DNA of 64,000 bases from Acanthochlamys bracteata. Lineage: Eukaryota > Streptophyta > Magnoliopsida > Pandanales > Velloziaceae. The DNA lies in the NCBI GenBank assembly GCA_019914995.1, contig CM034127.1:6014001-6078000 (forward strand). The letters are read 5' to 3'. Below, piece after piece: positions 45,766 to 60,178 of the stretch. The notes below the pieces were generated by a model, which was not told where the DNA came from, made no database searches, and saw only the letters and a program-made list of their open reading frames with translations. Numbering within the stretch: the stretch's first letter is position 1; each line of letters opens with the position of its first letter. A program made the translations under genes and the position numbers.

Positions 45766-48700
45766 CTATAAATCATGGAAGAGTTTTCTGATGTGTTCAA
45801 TGGTGGCAGGCATCATGGTCACAGGGCACCTCTTATACTGAGATTTAAAGGCAAAATCAATTGAAAGAACTGTCACAATTTTTAAGGGACAGAAAATTTG
45901 CTACAAGATTAAAGAGATGAGGATGTATTACCTGCGAAACATATTTAAATATGCATGAATAGCAGTAAACAAACCCAGAAATTGTCACGACAGATGGATT
46001 GACACGTTTCTGGGAACATAAAGGGCACAGTGTTCTATCAGCTGGCAGTGGAATCCCATCTTCCGCAACCTGTATTCACCGAGATAGTACTTAAATCAGA
46101 TACCATTGACGACAAAAATATCAACATATTTCAGCTCTGGATGTTGAAGTCATACAAAAATTGAGAAGGTAAAATAAATCCTATATGGAATCCCCACCGT
46201 AAGATGGCCAGTTTCTTAGGTAGAAGGCTTGTTTGAGTGGTTCAAGTTGATTTCTTGCACAACATAGACTTGAAAAAGCTTATATACTATTAAGGATATT
46301 ACATCTATACGATCGTGATGTTTACACATCACTACTTTTTTTGCAGATAGTAAATAGTTATGATTTACATTCATATAGGTAACAATTAGTCAACAATCAC
46401 TTGTACCTAGATGCATGTGATCATTTTCCTTGATGATGCCTTTATGATGAACACAAAGTGGGTAAAGCTAGATTACTTCTTTGCTAGTAAATAAATGAAC
46501 CCCACAATCCTTACATGATTAACATGTTAGATTGGATTCGATGATGTCAGAGGAGAAATTTAAGGATTGAATTCTGCCCAAATGCTCAAAATATGTTACT
46601 CTTTCTCAGTATGGAAAGCACATGAAACGTTTCTTCCCCACTTCCAAGTGTATACTCATTTGGACTATGAATGAAGCTAATGACAATATCAGACTATGTA
46701 GATAAGAACAACAGTCTGGCAGCTTCACTGTGATGAAAAGTAACAGTACAGAATCCACTATGACTAGGCTAGAATAAGTACAAATTGTCTATGATAGACA
46801 AGGAATTCTCTACCAACTTTTAGTTCAACATTCTCATGCAAACTTGAAAACGGCACCACCAAAGGATCCTTAAAATGTCAAAATAATAATTAAAAAAGAT
46901 ATCACTCTGAAGGTTACCTTCGAAGGTGGTGGAGGAGGAGGTGGAGGATATACAGTTGGAGCCGACATACGTTCTTCAGCAGATTGATACCACCATTCCA
47001 TCATCTGCAGAAGGTTTGCAGATTGACATGATGTTTTAGAACCCAACTTTCACCGATAGATACCATCCAGTAGTGAAAGTACAAGAGAAGAATTAGGATG
47101 TATTCTGCGAATATGATAGTTGAAAAATGAAAAATCAGCTCTTTACGAAAAAAAATGGCAAGTCCTTCCAATGTGTTATAATAACACAGGCATATGAAAT
47201 GCTATAGACATAACCACAAACAAAATGACCTTGTCACCAGCAATAGCATCACGGAGAGTGTTTTAAGTCTCAAATCCAGGAGTTGCTACAAGAATCATTT
47301 TCAGTCAATAGAATCATTTCTACGAAATGCTTGAATTGAAAAACCTCACGAAGATCAGGAAGCAACCCTTAAAAGAGAAAGATGCAAATGCTTAGTAAGT
47401 GTGATCTCAGATATCATGTGCATAAAACAGCAACAAGCAAAAATGTAGGAAATTGGAAGACTGCATCACTTTGATACTTAGTTAACCTTCTCAATTCTGA
47501 ACTCAGTAACATGTACAAATATGTGAATGTTATCTCAACAAACTAAATCATTCACAGCTCATCACAAGTTATGGCTCACTAGAATTACCTCCATAACCTA
47601 TCCTCAGTCTTGACAGATCCTTACAGAAAATAGCCTCTACTTGCTATCTTTAAGCCGGTACACCTCATGCGGATGCCAAGCCACATATAAAGTAGAAGTA
47701 TGTGCCTCTACTAAGATGCAGTCCAACATAGACAAGTCTATACCAAAATGATAATTACATAAATCTAAACATCTTCCATTAGAATTTTATGATTCAAGTG
47801 GCACTTACTTTGAAAAAGAACACTGCAGCAATTAAACCAGTTTGTGCATAATCCAATGATGTGTACAGACAGTTGAGCAGTACTCTTTGGACAGTCTGCA
47901 TATCATAAATAAGTGAACAAGCAGTCTTAATAGATGTTAAATGTGGGAAGCACGATAAAGGGCTACTAACCTTTAACCATGGAGGACCACGTAGTCTCTC
48001 AAGTTCATGACTTCTTATCTTTGATATCCTAGAAGAAGAATCCATCTACCTTGACAATCATATATAGCATTAGTACTACATAAAGGATAATCCAATTTCC
48101 CTTTTATGCAAGAGTATTTTATGTATAAGATAAAAGAGAAACCACATTCAAGTAGCACATCTACAAGCTAATTTGTAAGCCCTTACACACAAAGGGTTTA
48201 GGCAGATAATCAAAGGTGAGAAAAAGCTATCTTTTGATTTCTCATGAGCAACTTCCAAGTTCCAAAAGCAAAGGATGGTTCTTGCATATAAAAGAAAAAC
48301 GTCATGTGAAAGTGAAATATATCACCCGCTAAAGTACGACAAGTGAAAAACCGAGTCCATCCCTCATCCAGGAACTACTAGCAAATGTCAACTTCATCCA
48401 CAAAAGAGCAAATAGAAAAGCCCTTAAACTTGTTTACTTTGTAATTCCTACTCTAAGCTGTTTCATCAAACATCTGGAGCATTGACAAAAAAGTGTACAC
48501 TTCAAAATTGGATATACTAACATCAAGATCAGCGCCATCAGACAAAAGTATGTTAGTTGTCACAATATATGAAGGACCTGATTCTCAATTTGATTCCTAT
48601 GATATGGACTTGCTGCATAATTTGCAACTTATGAATGGTATAACTGTTAGAAGTTAAAGGATGAAAGTATTGGCATATGGAACATCTAATCATATCCTAA

Positions 48701-51700
48701 AATATAGATTGTTTTACAGAAGAACAAAAGTGACTTTTAAGTTCTAACAGTAGGACGTGTAATTTTTACTAGCACTGTAAGCCAAGGAACTATATGCGAT
48801 TCTAGCAAATTCTGTCATGCACAAACTTAAAGCCATTTTAAGTAAGATCTATTTCAACTGATCTGTATAATTTGGCAACATCACCACTGATTACAGTATT
48901 TCAAAAGCAATTATCAAAATTAAACTCTTCAGACTGTTAAAAAATAAACATTATCAGTTTCTAAATAGTAGTCATATTGCTTCTGTCATTTTGTCGCCTG
49001 TGCATTAGACGTATCTAGAGGGAGAGGTGATCTGATCATTTTTTAACCACTGCTGAGGGCACAGCTCAAGAAGTTCCATAAAACGATAGGTCAAGGGTCA
49101 CTGCCAACTTATGGATGTTACTTAAGATCTCTGCACCATGTTTCTAAGCTCTTACCAGTTCTTGTCCAGTTGCGCGACATACTTGAATACCCATTACATG
49201 CAGTGCAGGAGTATAGAAGCCAGTAGCATCCAAGAGGTACAATAGCTGATAAGCAAATGATAGCCCTGAAAAACATATGCTAAGTATGAGATTAAGCAAG
49301 AGGCCCTTAATCTAATTTTAGTTGCATGTTTGTCAAGGTCTCGTATATAGTTCAGAAAAAAAAGACTCTATCAGGCATAGTGATACACAGTTTTGTAACT
49401 ACGCATTCCACTGTTTATTCATAGTATCAATAGGTAACTACCATGAGGACACAGTCCAAAGTCAGCTTGTGGAGTATTTAAAAACTTCATAAAGTGTCAA
49501 TACGTAACTTCCAAGGGACACGGTCCAAAGTCCGCATGTGGAACATTTGAATACTTCACAAGTTAGTATGAAGTTTGGAATACTCCACAAGCATATGCTT
49601 ACTATGAGATGAAGTATGAGGATTCTTGATCTAATTCTAGTTGAAACATGAAGTTTGGATGCTTGTGCATGTCTCCTGTATAATTTTAAAAAAAATAACT
49701 CTATCAGGCATAGTGAAACATGATTTTGTAACTACGGCATTCCACTATTTATTCATAGTGGCAATAGGTGACTTACTACCATGAGGACACAGTCCAAAGT
49801 CTGCTTGTGGAGTATTTGAAAACTTCATTCTAATTTAAGAAGTAATTATTAATCTTCTACTTTGCTTAATTCAAGATGACTGAAGGCCCCTCTAGCATAA
49901 ACAAATTGCATAGCACATATAACAACCCTAAGATAAAGAAATAACTATCAACATTCATACATTTACAGAATGAAACAATGTATGCAACCTTCATTTGTTG
50001 CATGAATCCAAGGATAGCATGTTCCTATGATGGACATGATTCGCTTTTTGATGGTGATGATGCTTGAACTGTTCGCATTCAAAGGTTCAACTCGTGTACG
50101 GGAGACTTCTCCTTGATCAAGCAAAAAGTCAGAACCCTCCAGTCTCACATCATCTTGGCCCCATAGACTTGCTTGAAGTCTTGCTTCCCTTTCTTTATTG
50201 TAAACTGATTGCAACTTCGACTTGAAGTATGGCAAGATTACCTATCTTAGTGATGAAATTTAGTCAGCACAAGCCACACCAGTATTGTTACATTGATTTT
50301 GATGCATGGCTAAATACTAACTGTCTCTTATTTGGAATGAGATTGACATTTCCAAACAAAGAACATATAATAATACAAATAGAAAATAGCACAAAAGAGT
50401 AGTAGAGCGTCACTCCTATTATGTCATGCTTTCTATTTGCATGCTATCAAACACTATTTAGTATTAGGTTCACTACTTCTTACTGCTTCAAAAAGACAGA
50501 TTTGAGCCCAAAAGTCTATGTTGTTTACAAGTCCATACTATCCTATGACTCATCATCCATACTGCTGTGACTACAGTGATAATACTAAGCCTTCAAGGAG
50601 AGGCATGCAGCATAATGCTGCATTATTACAAAGAGCTCGTTGAGCAATAACAATTGCTCACTTAATTAGCAAAGAGCTTTTTAAATTGAACAAAAATCTT
50701 GTACAAGCAGGACCTTTATTTCCAACAAGATAAACTCACGGTGGGTTTCCTCTCAGCATGAGTAATCTCTAGCAAATGGTACAAGATCAAAAAGTAGTCC
50801 CTTCAGCAGAAAGATAAATAGTGTATTACCCTCTTGTTTAGTTGTCCTGATGTTTAACATACATCTACTAAAATTTGATGTTAGGAAAATGTCTGAAAAA
50901 AAGCACGATGGAAAAGGATTTCACAATGAGTGATTGCAATAGTGATAGTAGATGAGGTGAGTCTTCCATCTCCTCAACCTCTTCCAATGCAAAAAAGGTT
51001 TCTTTTCCAAATACACAAAGTTGATTAAAAATAAAACATCATATATCTCGAGAGTTCCAAAAAAACCTACCTCCTCAGAAGCTTCCATCAAGGCACAGCT
51101 ATGAAAAGAATCAAGTCATACAAGCACTTCAACATGCTTTCTATAAAACCTAGTAGATAAATACTAATGAACTGTGATCATCAAAAACCACCAGTAGCAT
51201 CAAACAGTTTCATCATTGAATGATTTTCTTCAGCCAATTAAGAGAAAATGACATCTTACCAGAAATACAACTGATAGAATTTTCTGACGCTTTCTTAATC
51301 CAGAATGATTAAGCTTATACTTTTTCTCCAAAATGGGGGGATCTCTATCAGCTATAACATTCACCCCTCTTCTTCGTAGACCATATAAGGACTCTGAGAA
51401 AGAAGCATCTGAAGATATCAAAGTAACAACTTAATCCAAATTAACAAATCCCATGAACCATTGACTAAATGAAGCAACTTAGCAAAAGAAAATTATAGAT
51501 AACTATGTGCAAATAATCAAGAATGGTGAAGCATGAAACCCACTGAATCTACTTATAATGGACAAAGAATAAAACCTGTGGTCCTTAAGCTGTGTGTTTC
51601 AAGAACCAGCATCAACAAGGCAAAGAATTCATCATCATAATCTAATACCTTGTGGAGGATAGGTCTTCTCAATGCAAAAACCTGTCATACATAAAGTTAC

Positions 51701-52909
51701 TAAAATAATTCATTTCAGTTCTCATCTATAATAATGACTCTAAACAATGGACAGTAGAAAGTCAAAGTTAGGCCAAACGAAAAGAGACATTGAAGAATTC
51801 TGTTTAATGGAAACAGCATTCATAATCATGGTCAGTATCAAAGATAATGTTAAGAATTCAAATATTGTTAGTACAATTGGCAAACAAAAAGCACCTAGCA
51901 GATTTAGTTTTAAAAAGCAAGGCCATCAATCCATGGAAAGTTCAAAGTGAAAACATACAATTTACACTTATATTGTTGCAGCTATTGCAGCACGAGTCTT
52001 CTATGGGAGGAAAATCCTCTAATCCACGTGTCCTTTTTAGAAGAGGTTGCAAAGTGAACACGCTAAAAGATAGAAAACAATCAATAATACCAATTAACTC
52101 ATGCTTCTAGACTACTTGCTCAGTTAGCCTCACCTGCATGCCTCCCATGATACTTCTAGCATTTACCTGCCCCTTAATAGCATGGACGCCACTACTTTCC
52201 ATGCATACTTTTACTAGACCAACATTTTCAAGCGGTAGTGTTTCTGCCATCATACAGTACAGGAACAACAATCTGAATAAAGGACTTGTGTTATTCACCT
52301 AAATGCCCAATTAGAATTTTGTTTGAAACTTACTTTCTAGGGGATATTATCACAACCAGTGTTCAAAAAATCATCAGCAAGCAAGTTTAAGAAGTCATCA
52401 AGCAGGAATATCCTCCGGGGCTATAATTGGAGAAGCAGCTACAGCTGGGTTCTGTGGTCAATTCTACAAGTGATGTTTTCTTCCCATAGAATAAGGCTTT
52501 CATTCTATAAACATCGTCAGAAACCATTTTTAGTGCTATAATACATAGAAATAGCTTCCACTATCATTGTTGGGGAAGGAAACTAAAATATACTTCTCAA
52601 AAACCAATCTTTCCAACACCAGAATCTAGTGAAATAAGCACCGTAGCAAAAATTACAGAATGTAGTTAAATTCCAGCAATAAACGAATGGCGAAGAGTTT
52701 GCCAAGCTAGCGAATCCAATCAAATTCATTAAAGAATCAAGCGAAAGACAATAAGCAGAGAACTCAGAAGGTGAGAAAAACAAATGGAAAATTCAACATA
52801 CACCGAGTGAATAAGTAAGAGCGGCGCGGAGGCTAGAGGGAAGTTGCTGTGCCGCCGCCATCTCGAAGAATGTAGGCCGCGCGCCCTGGCCTCCGACTTG
52901 GAACAACAT
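45766..52909 (-). CDS. PEX12: Peroxisome biogenesis factor 12 (PEX12), RING peroxin
   Basis: Ten exons on the minus strand: 52909-52802, 51681-51576, 51408-51260, 50241-49989, 49265-49156, 48045-47971, 47895-47809, 47004-46918, 46069-45932 and 45837-45766, giving 394 residues (Arabidopsis: 393). PEX12 forms, with PEX2 and PEX10, the membrane ubiquitin-ligase complex that recycles the PEX5 import receptor. The N-terminus MLFQVGG.G.RPTFFEMAAA is near-identical to known plant PEX12. The membrane-spanning part includes ILSVVFLVILPYFKSK and YPWIHATNEGL. A poly-Pro stretch (about residues 315-323) precedes the C-terminal RING, with Cys at 340, 343, 361, 364 and 375. The later zinc ligands are missing, as is typical for PEX12, which binds one zinc. 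All splice sites are GT-AG and no lesion is seen. The introns are long, and intron 4 contains a duplicated block. Confidence 0.96.
49274..49828. repeat. Duplicated block inside PEX12 intron 4
   Basis: Positions 49274-49490 and 49592-49828 are direct copies, sharing CTCTATCAGGCATAGTGA, TTTTGTAACTAC, GCATTCCACT.TTTATTCATAGT, CCATGAGGACACAGTCCAAAGTC and GCTTGTGGAGTATTT. A third partial copy of about 60 bp lies between them at 49497-49560 (GGACACGGTCCAAAGTCCGC). The first copy begins only 9 bp from the exon 5 acceptor at 49265. No terminal inverted repeats or coding capacity are seen, so a local duplication is likely. Confidence 0.8.
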
Positions 52910-53049
52910 CTGTCGCGAATCTGAAATTGAATTAGAAGCTTGAAATAGGGATTGGAGAGCGAATATAGGATTAGGTATTCAAATCTCTACCGGCTTGCTG
53001 ATGAATTATGGAGAGAGCGAAGCCAGGAGGCAGGAAGTCGCCGAAGACG

Positions 53050-54540
53050 AGAGTAAAAAGCGGTAAGAGAGACTACAGAACACAAAAATAATAACCACTG
53101 CAGTTGTTTGGAATTTTGGATGATAGATTGAATTGTTCTAGATAAAACTACAGGGAAAAAAAAAAAAAAGAATTACTATTTTTAGTACTGTAGCTGAACA
53201 TTGTGAATACTTCTTAAACTACTACTAAATGCTTAGGGTGTATTATTTTGTGGTGACAGTAAATTACTGAGAAGTAGTTACTGAGTAGTGAGTTATCATA
53301 TATAGTGCTTTTGAGAGAAAATTAATTTTTTTTAATTTTTTATGAAAAGACGCAAATTGAATTATGATGACAGATTTTTTATATGCAATAACTATGCTAG
53401 GAGCCACATCGCTAAAATTTTGAGCTATTGGTATACTTGATGCATAATAAAATACTCGACTAATAAAAAATATAAGTGAATTATTCTCAAAAAGAATTAT
53501 TAAATTAAGCATAAATATATTATTCTCATATTAAATAAAATAAAAAAATAGTTTAATATAATAAAGAATTTTATAAATCAGGATTTAAATTTTTGGGTTG
53601 AATTAAATTTTTATTATATTCTTCTAACAGTAGAAAGTTACCATTTGTTTGTTTTTATGCAGTTTAAAATAAAGGAGAAGTAATTTTTTAGTGAAAAGAA
53701 ATGAGCTGTAATGATAAAAAGAACAAATCTTAGTGCTATTCAATTTTACTGCTATTTTTAAAGATCAGCTACTCATATAGAATCACTAGACTAAAACTTG
53801 TGATGTTTAGCGTTGAATTCACGAAGAACATTTTTATTGAATGATATCCTGTAACGGGCAAAACTGTATTTGCTCATAAGTAAACATATTTGGGAAAAAC
53901 GCCAACTCTCAATAGCTCTATTCTACTTTGCAGCATATCAGGCAGTTGTAATTTTATGCAATTATAAGAGTTTAATTTGCAAGCATCTTTTACAATCACT
54001 TGAAGGTTATAATCACTATCTTCACTTGCATTTCCCTAAATCTCTTTACCTCCAATCAATGTTCAAGAAAGTGAGCATGAAACACGAGCAGAACGATGTG
54101 TTAGCATACTTAGATAGCATCCGTTGATGAACATTTTCTTAAGAGAGACCTAAAAGATTTTGGAACAACGAGCACTTAATAGTCAGTACTACCCCACACA
54201 CTGCTGCAGGTTATAATCTACTACAATGCAAATTACCAGTTCTAAAAGGTAACACCTAGCAAATATATTATTTACTTAAGATTGCCAATGATCTATCATA
54301 CGTCCCTAAAAGTCATCACCTATGCAGGCGTTTATAAACGGGAAGGGATATTGGCATAATAAGCACAAACCTAAATCTCTACAATTTCATATTTACTCTA
54401 GTTGAGTTGATATCTGAAGAGTAATCCCTAATCAGCTGCACCTATATGCTACTTTGCTTCCTGGGGTCACCTTGAGGTGAGGGTACTCATTGCATTCAAA
54501 ATGCTCAATCCACCATGAATCAGGAGAGTATAATACTCAG
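53050..54540. other. Intergenic region upstream of PEX12
   Basis: This holds the PEX12 promoter side (about 53050-53200, with an A-run at 53156-53170) and the 3' flank of the PHR1-like gene. The rest is AT-rich and carries no supportable gene. Confidence 0.45.
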
Positions 54541-54547
54541 CAGCACA

Positions 54548-57500
54548 TCAATTTAGTCCCAGTGGACCAGATGAATCACCATTTTGCCCTCTAGCACGCT
54601 TCTGCGAAGGAGATTCAGGTTCCTGCTCTGGAATCTTCTGTTTCGTCCCTACTTCAGAGTTCTGCTTAGTCATTTTCCCAATGCCTTCACCAGCTTCAGC
54701 ATCTCCTTTTTCTTGCAACTCCTTTTTGGAGGGAGATTGTGTTTGATCTGATGGTGCGGATTGTTCGTCAACGGATGAAGGTTCCTTAACCTTTTCCATG
54801 CCTGCCTTGCACTGCTTCTCAAACATCATCTGAAGATAGCGCCCTTGCTCTTCAATTCGCAACTGCAGGTTTCTCTGGATCTGCGGGGAAAAAAATACCA
54901 AAAAGTGAGATATTTCATGACACTAGTTACCATTCATGCACCCTGGCATCCAAAGCCCTAGAGATTTACAATTCTACAATCTTCAGTACGAGGTCCAAGC
55001 ACGATTTTGCAAATGGACTTATTAAGATAAAAAAATGATGATTGTTCAGAGTTCTGTGACCATGACGGGCAAATACGAAACATCCAAGTGATCTGCGGCA
55101 ATTATGTAAACATAGCTTGTTGGCCTTTTGATGAAAGGTGATAAAAGGATAAAAAGAATGATATGATAGAAATCTAAAGCTCCTGCGATGTGACACACCA
55201 TGGTTATCACTGCTGGTTGCTAAAGACTGCAGCATGACAACCTAAATGCATAGAAGTCATCAGTGGCACCTCCATCTCCAACAAAATCACCATCACAACA
55301 GTTAACAACATTGAGGGTTCAAGGATGAAAGGAAAAGGTTCTACTGTTTTTAAAATTTTTTCAAAATGTCAATGACATGAACTTTAAGCGTTTAGGACTG
55401 CTTTTGAAATAGAGCTTTTCTAAAATGGAAAGTATTTTTGTCTTTTTTGAAAAACAAGCTCTATTTTTTTATCTAAAAATATATTAAAAATAAGAAATAA
55501 AAAGATCTTACTACGTAAATTTTTCTATATTTTCTAATTTTTAAATAAATTCTCTAGATACTTATAAAAGATGTATTGAAAAATGTGAAATGAAAAATTA
55601 AAAAGCTGCTTTTGGAAAACGCTTCGCCAAATGCACCCTAAGTCTCTCCATTACATGAGCAAACATTTTATCCAGGTCCCTCCCACTTCCATCCATACCC
55701 TCTCAATGTTACTCAAAAACAACATGCATCCAAAGGTCACTTACTCCATGAGATTTTACCATAAAGCACCCTCTAGTATAGTTATAAAATGCATGCATGT
55801 CAGCATGTTGCTGCATCTCAGTAACAATGTATGAAGGGAAGTAGCATCGAATGAAGCATTTAATATGACAAGATACTTGACATTTACCAAGGTAGCTTTT
55901 ATACTAAAAACAATTGCGGTATTGACCAAAAAGTACTAAGAAAATTAGGACGAGATTTGGAGTGAAATATAAGGTATGATATGATTATTTTGTTAGTACA
56001 GCTATTACCCTTGAAACAACTCCTCAAGTAATGATTCTTCCACATAGCCAATCCCAAGACAGGGTAAAGCAGGAAGGTTGTTAGGTTGGCACCATAAAAT
56101 ATTCTGAAAATCTTTATGGATTATTTCCTGAAGGATTCTTGTAACAGACCCCACTAGGGGTTATGGCTTGGTTGAAGAAGACAGGTTTTTAAGGTCCTAA
56201 AAGGCTTGCTGATTTGCAGTGAACTCCTTAAACTGAATTCAGCAAAAAGACTCTTTGCACTCTGCACTTATGGCATGCTGACCTTTGTTCAATTTTTTTG
56301 TCAGGGGAAAAAAGATGGAGTCCACCGTTCTGTTTTTCAAACTACACTAGTTAACTGACTTCATACCACCATAATTCTCATCACAAAGATAAGAATGATC
56401 ATTCCAACAAAGGGATAAAGATCATTCCAACAAGAGTGAAAAGCGCAAGCACTCATTTTCCTAATTGATAGTGAAAGAAGTTGAGAGCAGATCATATAAA
56501 TGGTGGAACCGTCCACCTAATTTCACGAATACTACTTTTCAGGAGTTTCAGCTAGGTGCATTTTGCATAATCAGGAGGCTATGTGAAGAAGGAAAAGACT
56601 ACAATATTAGATTGCACCTAGATAATGAAAGAACCAGTATGGCAACATATTGAACCAGTTGCAAGAGGAAGGTTTATTCTTTCTGCTAAGTTCCTAACAG
56701 TATGAATTTAGAACATTTGCCTTCGAATATCAACAGCAATAATAGAAGTGACCTTTCAAAGAAATGAAGGAAATTTTCTATACACAGATCAAAGAAAAAA
56801 ATAAAAATTTGACCAGAGCTCACCTCAAGTTGCTCATGAAGGCGCTTTTGGACTTCCATTTGCAGCCTCAATGCTTCAGTAATCTCAATGCCCCTGGATA
56901 ATTGAAAGGAGAAAGTTAATGATAAAACTCAAAGAAAGAGATGAAGATAAATCCATAATACCTTCAGATTACATCTTCAATAAGAGAAACAAACTTTCCT
57001 CTATTTTATGCAAAAGAATAACTATAACCTGATGCGATTTCAAAGAAAAAAGACCTTAAAAAACAAAAAAAACAGATGTACATACAGCATGGTCAATATA
57101 AGAAAATACAACCATGCTTCAATTAAAATTAGCTCTTGGTGGAAGATGGTTACAATACGGGAGTATATCCAGCATTCACCATTACCAATGCCAAAATTTG
57201 CACTTCATATTAATAAGCATCAACCTTCTGTCATCAGAATACCAAGGATAAAAACTACACTATACACCATATTTCTTAGCAATAACGGTTGTGCGAATAC
57301 ATAGATCAATAATGATACATCTAGCACAGAGCTTTAGACAAACAATACCATACTCCCAGAATGTCAGAGCTTCTAATTTAGGAGTACCTTTGAAAATGTA
57401 AGTAAACACACGCAGCTAACGTAAATCATTAAATTTTCTCCACTTTAATCGCATTAAGTTCTCCACTTTGCTCATCATATATTGTAACATGACACGGAAA

Positions 57501-60178
57501 TTCAACGAATGGATGCAAAACCAGCTCTTATAGTTTTCTCTAATGGAATCTAGGATAAGTAAGAAAATCAATCTCTTAATAATCTGAAACAAGATATTTT
57601 GACGCCCATCTCCAAGAATAGCCATATAGCACGCGACTAAGCAGATGTGTCGTGGTAAATTAGCATGCAAAATAATATAACACAGGTACATATGCAACAT
57701 TCTCCCATCATCCTAGTTAACATATTATTATCTTGTCATGTACAGGGACACAAACCTTGAATGACAACTTAGTAAAAGCTCCTTAGGCACTTAGCTAGTC
57801 GGTTGATCACCAACCACAAGGACAATACTACAGAAAGTTACTTGGTTGCACTCACATATGCATGCATAGAGGCACTAAACTCCAAGTAACAAAAGTTACA
57901 GTTAAAACACACTACTTGTATGTTGCATCTATATATAAATATACCTGTTATAATGCATCGGCACAGAAAACAGAGCAGTCAAAAGAAACATTCACTAAAA
58001 CTAACAGTATAAAAGATCCCCAAGAAGTTATGATACAACTCACGTCTTCAGGTCCAGAGATGAAATTTCGTCAAGTGAAGTTGCTTTCTTATCTGATGTC
58101 CCTGCAAACAAGTATCCAGAAGACATTTCAGATAACTGCCATGAGAAGTCTTTTGAAACAAGCTGCTTCTAACTCAAATGCAAAATTTCCAACAATTAAA
58201 GAAAAAGAAAAGAAAAACGTAAACATAAAACTCATAACAAAATTTTCTGAAGTTGTAAAGTACTACAAACTGCAGTAGCAGCAGCAAAAGAAAGAGCTCC
58301 CCAAAAGAAAAAGCAGATAGCACTCAAGTAACAGCTTAAGGAGTTAAGTAACATGAGTACTGAAATATCAGTCAATCAAATGCTCATAAGAAGCTTGCAA
58401 TACTTCAGTACTCAACTAAATCCAGCATTTTATGTTATACCATGCAGTACTTATGAGCTTGGCATTTGAAATAAGCAAGGGAAACTTTAGAAATAATCAG
58501 AGGACAGATAGTAATCAAAACATTCAAGAACAATGTAAAACCTATGAGCAGGAAAATCATAAGATAAATGCAAGATAAGCAATTAACAGTATTTAAACTT
58601 AAAGGTTCACACATACATTATCACTATTGCACATGAAATTAACAAACTAACTTGAAGGTGAAGATTGCAGATTCATGAGCATATGTTTAGCAGTTAAATA
58701 CCAATAAGTTACTCATGAGTCCAATCCCAAGATGAAATATTAATCACTGAAGGGCATCCATGTCAAACTGAGAGAAAATAAACAGCTTGAAACAAAATTA
58801 AGCAGCAAAAGAATGCCATGGCCAGGGCAAACCTTCAGACGAATCTGGTCTATACCGAGCTGTTCGATATTTCTGAGAAGAAACCCAACAAATAAAACAA
58901 CCTGGTCATATATAATGTAATAGATGCTACTTTGGCATGCTATCAAATCTCAAGAAGCAAAGCAAGGACCTGAAGATGGCTCTTCACATGGTATATTGTT
59001 AGACCATCCACTTTCATGAGCTTCAGAACTCCTTTCGGGGTAGCCTCTAAAGAAGAGATGAAATAAAGAAAATCAAGGATCAACTATTGAAAAACATATA
59101 AAAACTATGAAACATCCACCTACTGTCACTCCCGCCAAGCTGATTGACAGCATCCACAAAGCACTCATGGAGCTCTTGGGTCCATCTCATACGTGGTCTA
59201 GCAGTACCAGTAGTAGCTGAGGATGAGGAACTAGTGCCTGGACAGCGCTCTCCAGGAAGAGAAGGAATCGACTGGGGAATTAGGGTTTGGTGCGCTGCTA
59301 TATTTGATGCCATATGACTCACAGTGCAGACAGTCTGAAAACAAATAACTCGCTCATCACCATAAGAGAAGCTGGACATCTTAGGAAGTAACTGATCGTA
59401 TATTTAGCAACAACTGCACAGAGATGGTAATAAGGTTTTCTTCACTCTGTACCATTAACTCTCTTCATAATTCAACAAATAACTTGAGTAAAAGATAAGC
59501 CTTGGTCAGCACTAACATAGATATTTTCTAAGGCAGAGCTCAATTTGAGAACAAGACAAATCCAGCTAATATCATGAAAAAAAAAAGGTAATCTCAATGT
59601 GAAAGGCAGTGAAACAAGAGTATCAAAGCCATAGATAATATCCCTTGCATTGACCAAATTACCTTGGCTTGCTGCTGTTCGATAGCATTTGCATCATCAA
59701 GAATTTGCTTCCAATCTTCATCCATCATCTCTGAGAACCAGTTGTTTTCCTTGTTAAAATCATCAGAGACCCCTAACGAATTGCTTTGAAGTTGATTGTT
59801 TGCAGAAGTGACATTCTCAGGATATAGCATGAGCGAATCAGGGCACCAATTAACTTCGGATGAATGTTGAAATGGCCCTGAATATGATGAGGTGATAGAC
59901 GGCAATTGCAGTCCTCCATTGCTTGGTTGAGAGATAAACGGAGCACTAGTTTGATTCCTATCAGGAAGCAGGACAGATGAATAACTTGTATCCGATGACA
60001 AAGCAGATCCTGATGAAAACAAAGGTCCGACCACCCCATTATTTGAAACAAAAGGACCATTACATGTTGTCATAGGGTTGCTCCTTAATTCTCTTTCCAT
60101 TGAGACCTGTTGAGAATCTGGTAATTTGGGATACTTCTCTTCCAATGGATTATGCAAAACAGGCACAGATGATGGCAT
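54548..60178 (-). CDS. PHL1: PHR1-like MYB-CC transcription factor (PHL1 type)
   Basis: Seven coding exons on the minus strand: 60178-59663, 59334-59124, 59046-58970, 58872-58833, 58101-58044, 56893-56824 and 54880-54548, giving 434 residues. These factors bind the P1BS site (GNATATNC) and drive phosphate-starvation genes; SPX proteins restrain them when phosphate is sufficient. The MYB (GARP) domain spans about residues 217-270 with [36 protein letters not shown] and QKYR. The coiled-coil dimerisation domain follows at about 301-346, including [16 protein letters not shown] and [14 protein letters not shown]. The N-terminal [20 protein letters not shown] segment favours PHL1-type members over PHR1 itself. 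The C-terminal tail is Glu/Lys/Ser-rich and low in structure. The start is at 60178, where the family's MPSS start is found; the leader upstream appears to be spliced. Confidence 0.93.
55384..55641 (+). repeat. MITE copy in an intron of the PHR1-like gene
   Basis: The left end TTTAGGACTGCTTTTG and right end CAAATGCACCCTAA are imperfectly inverted. The interior GCTCTATTTTTTTATCTAAAAATAT...ACTACGTAAATTTTTCTATATTTTCTAATTTTTAAATAAATTCT closely parallels the 63396-63648 copy. It lies in the last intron (56823-54881), well away from splice sites. Confidence 0.62.
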
